Under the pieces are notes generated by a model that was not told the origin of the DNA, did not search any database, and saw only the letters and a list, made by a program, of their open reading frames with translations. Shown here one piece after another: positions 4,963-6,579 of a stretch of 6,579 bases of DNA. Source of the stretch: Flavobacteriaceae bacterium (GTDB taxonomy: Bacteria > Bacteroidota > Bacteroidia > Flavobacteriales > Flavobacteriaceae); the NCBI GenBank assembly GCA_002693085.1, contig NZOB01000044.1, positions 18,490 through 25,068 of the forward strand, read 5' to 3'. The position numbers and the translations under genes are program-made. Positions within the stretch are counted from its first letter, which is position 1; each line of letters opens with the position of its first letter.

Positions 4963-5651
4963 TTTATAATTGAAACTTTAATTTTTATATTTTCTATTGG
5001 CCACTCTCTTTTATCTGTCTCAAGGTTACATATAATATCAACTATATCCATCCCTCTAATTACTTTTCCAAAAGGTGTATAATTTTTATCTAAATGGTAG
5101 GCTCCATTTTTACTTTGAACAATAAAAAACTCATATGGTGAAGCTAATTTATATGGATTATCTATATCGCTACTTGGAATTGAAAGTATCCCTCTGTGAT
5201 GTTTAAAACCTTTGTTAGAATCTGGTGGTAATAGATATCTGCCAATATTTCTCCTTCTTTTAGATATCTCATAAGAGTCTGAATTACCACCTTGAATTAT
5301 AAAATCCTTTACAACCCTATGAAAAGATGTTCCATCAAAATATTTTTTCTTAGTTAAATAAATGAAATTTGCTCTATGATATGGGGTTTCATTAAATAAT
5401 TCAATATCAATATCTCCATATTTTGTTTCTATTCTGATCTTATTTTCTTTATTATTCTTTCCATATTCAAAAAAGAAAGGGATTGCATTTTTATCATTAA
5501 GAATAAATATTTTTTCTTCTTTTTTTGGAATTGATTTTATAACTTTTTTTGCAGGTGGTTTTATTTGCTTGTTTTGTACAGTTTTCTTTTCATTACAAGA
5601 AATAAATACTATTAGAAAACTTAGAATAAATCTTTGATGGAATTTAATCAT
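4959..5651 (-). CDS. Cyclophilin-type peptidyl-prolyl isomerase lipoprotein
   Basis: A 230-residue foldase that should catalyse cis-trans isomerisation of proline peptide bonds outside the cytoplasm. The signal peptide ends in lipobox FISC (Cys19). A Lys/Pro-rich linker covers about 20-72, and the cyclophilin domain runs from about 73 to 228. FHRVVKDFIIQGG (110-122) carries the catalytic Arg112 with Phe117 and Gln120, and FFIVQ (175-179) and FGKVIRGMDIV (194-204) match the rest of the fold. The usual GSQFF is replaced by SPYEFF (Glu174), and the position of human CypA Trp121 is His186, as in many bacterial forms insensitive to cyclosporin. This is not GldI, which is FKBP-type. The start is the only Met before the signal peptide. 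Its stop overlaps the 60-codon gene, and its first 15 bases overlap the start of the Nudix gene on the other strand. Confidence 0.92.
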   Translation of the reverse strand: MIKFHQRFILSFLIVFISCNEKKTVQNKQIKPPAKKVIKSIPKKEEKIFILNDKNAIPFFFEYGKNNKENKIRIETKYGDIDIELFNETPYHRANFIYLTKKKYFDGTSFHRVVKDFIIQGGNSDSYEISKRRRNIGRYLLPPDSNKGFKHHRGILSIPSSDIDNPYKLASPYEFFIVQSKNGAYHLDKNYTPFGKVIRGMDIVDIICNLETDKREWPIENIKIKVSIIN

Positions 5652-6257
5652 TTGAAAAATATCATTTTAAAATTAAAAAATAAATCTTTACCAGGTATTC
5701 ATTCACATAGATCTTTAGTCCCTTCAAACAGAGTTCAACAATTAAATAAAATTAAGTTTATTGAAAATTATAAAAGAGCAAGTGTAGCCTTAATTATTTA
5801 TCCTGATGAAAATGAAATTGCAAGGTTAGTTTTAATTCAAAGAAGCAAATATGAGGGAGTACATTCTGGACAGATTTCGTTTCCTGGTGGTAAATATGAA
5901 AAATTTGATAAAAGTTTTATGGAAACAGCCCTTAGAGAAACAAGGGAAGAAATTGGAGTTGACACTAATTCATTTATTAAAATTCAAGAACTGAGTAATA
6001 TTTACATCCCTCCCTCGAATTTTATGGTTTATCCTTTCTTGTTTCTATCTAATTCCAATTTAGATTTTAGTATAGATAAAAAAGAGGTTATAGATTTAAT
6101 AACACCTACAGTAGATCAAATTTTGAGTTTTGAAATTTTAAATGGTGAATTCGGAATAAATAAAACAATAAACCCTTATTTTGATTTTCAAAGTAAAAGA
6201 ATATGGGGAGCTACGGCTATGATTTTAAAGGAATTAATTGACTTGTTGGTTAAATAA
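5637..6257 (+). CDS. NudL-like Nudix hydrolase (putative CoA pyrophosphatase)
   Basis: A 206-residue cytoplasmic Nudix enzyme, probably cleaving coenzyme A or acyl-CoA into phosphopantetheine-type products and 3',5'-ADP. The CoA-specific (UPF0035) stretch LIQRSKYEGVHSGQISFPGG (66-85) precedes the Nudix box. In that box GGK (84-86) leads to TALRETREEIGV (97-108), with Glu101, Glu104 and Glu105 as metal ligands. The domain spans about 45-160. ATG at 5637 is preferred to the adjacent TTG at 5634; a TTG at 5652 is possible and would remove the overlap with the divergent cyclophilin gene. Its promoter must lie within the cyclophilin coding sequence. The PlsC-like acyltransferase follows after 33 bp, on the same strand, which fits a lipid/CoA theme, although that gene has its own promoter-like box. 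Confidence 0.92.
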   Translation: MEFNHLKNIILKLKNKSLPGIHSHRSLVPSNRVQQLNKIKFIENYKRASVALIIYPDENEIARLVLIQRSKYEGVHSGQISFPGGKYEKFDKSFMETALRETREEIGVDTNSFIKIQELSNIYIPPSNFMVYPFLFLSNSNLDFSIDKKEVIDLITPTVDQILSFEILNGEFGINKTINPYFDFQSKRIWGATAMILKELIDLLVK

Positions 6258-6271
6258 TAATAATATATTTG
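6243..6271 (+). promoter_or_regulatory. Promoter before the acyltransferase gene
   Basis: TATATTTG at 6264-6271 matches the Bacteroidota -7 consensus TAnnTTTG exactly. A TTG at 6243-6245, 18 bp upstream inside the end of the Nudix gene, can act as the -33 element. Transcription would begin near 6276-6280, giving a leader of about 10-15 nt before the GTG start at 6291. Confidence 0.55.
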
Positions 6272-6290
6272 CCCCTCAATTTGTATTAGA

Positions 6291-6579
6291 GTGTCAATAT
6301 TTAAAAGAAATCCATTTGGTCATAATCTTTATATAAAAAAATGGTTAATTAGAATTTTTGGATGGTTGACTCATAGAAGATTCAAAGGTTTTAATCAGTT
6401 AAAGATTGAAGGCTCTGAAATTTTAAATAATCTGCCTGAAAATAAAGTCTTATTTGTATCCAATCATCAAACCTATTTTGCTGATGTTGTTGCTATGTTT
6501 CATGTTTTTAATGCTAGTCTTAGTGGCAGAGATGATTCTATAAAAAATATTGGATATATATGGCATCCAAAATTAAATA
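6291..6579 (+). CDS. PlsC-like acyltransferase, N-terminal part (runs off window)
   Basis: An open frame beginning with GTG at 6291 and continuing past the window edge; 96 codons are visible. The protein starts MSIFKRNPFGHNLYIKKW, has a short basic amphipathic region, then the PlsC/LPLAT acyltransferase block VLFVSNHQTYFADVVAMF (about 53-70). This family transfers acyl chains to glycerophospholipid precursors such as 1-acyl-glycerol-3-phosphate at the inner membrane. His59 is the presumed catalytic base. Asp65 lies five residues after it rather than four, so the motif is HX5D, not the canonical HX4D. The GTG is chosen because the frame is closed by a TAA at 6261 and offers no other usual start codon before the motif at a sensible distance. 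The promoter is just upstream. The other conserved acyltransferase motifs lie beyond the edge, so the exact substrate is open. Confidence 0.82.
   Translation, partial: MSIFKRNPFGHNLYIKKWLIRIFGWLTHRRFKGFNQLKIEGSEILNNLPENKVLFVSNHQTYFADVVAMFHVFNASLSGRDDSIKNIGYIWHPKLN

Noticed and set aside
5634..5636. TTG start for the Nudix protein
   Set aside because: An ATG follows immediately at 5637 and is the simpler choice.
1..6579. CRISPR array, transposon, phage or toxin-antitoxin/defence system
   Set aside because: I found no regularly spaced repeats, transposase or integrase motifs, or paired small genes of that type in either strand.

Overview
The window looks like chromosome from a very AT-rich member of the Bacteroidota, most likely a marine Flavobacteriia relative. 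Start codons lack Shine-Dalgarno sequences. Several TAnnTTTG-type -7 boxes stand in front of genes. The lipoproteins have short Bacteroidota-style lipoboxes, and the housekeeping proteins (TrxB, DUF4442 protein, NudL-type Nudix hydrolase, PlsC-like acyltransferase) read as flavobacterial. Genus cannot be decided from the sequence alone.

Left third (1-3221): two proline tRNA genes, anticodons GGG and TGG, both on the minus strand, bracket about 3 kb of plus-strand accessory DNA. That block encodes a lipoprotein sulfatase with an intact formylglycine motif, a GH117/GH43-like five-bladed-propeller glycoside hydrolase lipoprotein, and a tiny single-span membrane protein too short for ordinary ORF cutoffs. 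A hairpin terminator between the small gene and the second tRNA can serve both strands. The two enzymes form a minimal polysaccharide-processing pair: desulfation plus removal of a sugar, plausibly from a sulfated algal galactan (inference). No SusC/SusD, regulator or sulfatase maturase is present in the window.

Middle (3222-4962): trxB (thioredoxin reductase) is followed by a DUF4442 hotdog-like protein whose ATG overlaps the trxB stop (TAATG). A 60-codon basic helical protein of unknown function comes next.

Right third (4959-6579): a minus-strand cyclophilin-type peptidyl-prolyl isomerase lipoprotein is packed so tightly that its stop overlaps the stop of the 60-codon gene and its start overlaps the start of a divergent NudL-like Nudix hydrolase. 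The window ends inside a GTG-started PlsC-like acyltransferase, which carries an HX5D motif in place of the usual HX4D and is preceded by a good Bacteroidota promoter.

Most of this is ordinary core genome. The part most likely to be accessory is the sulfatase/glycosidase cassette between the two tRNA-Pro genes. I see no CRISPR array, transposase, integrase, phage gene or defence system.
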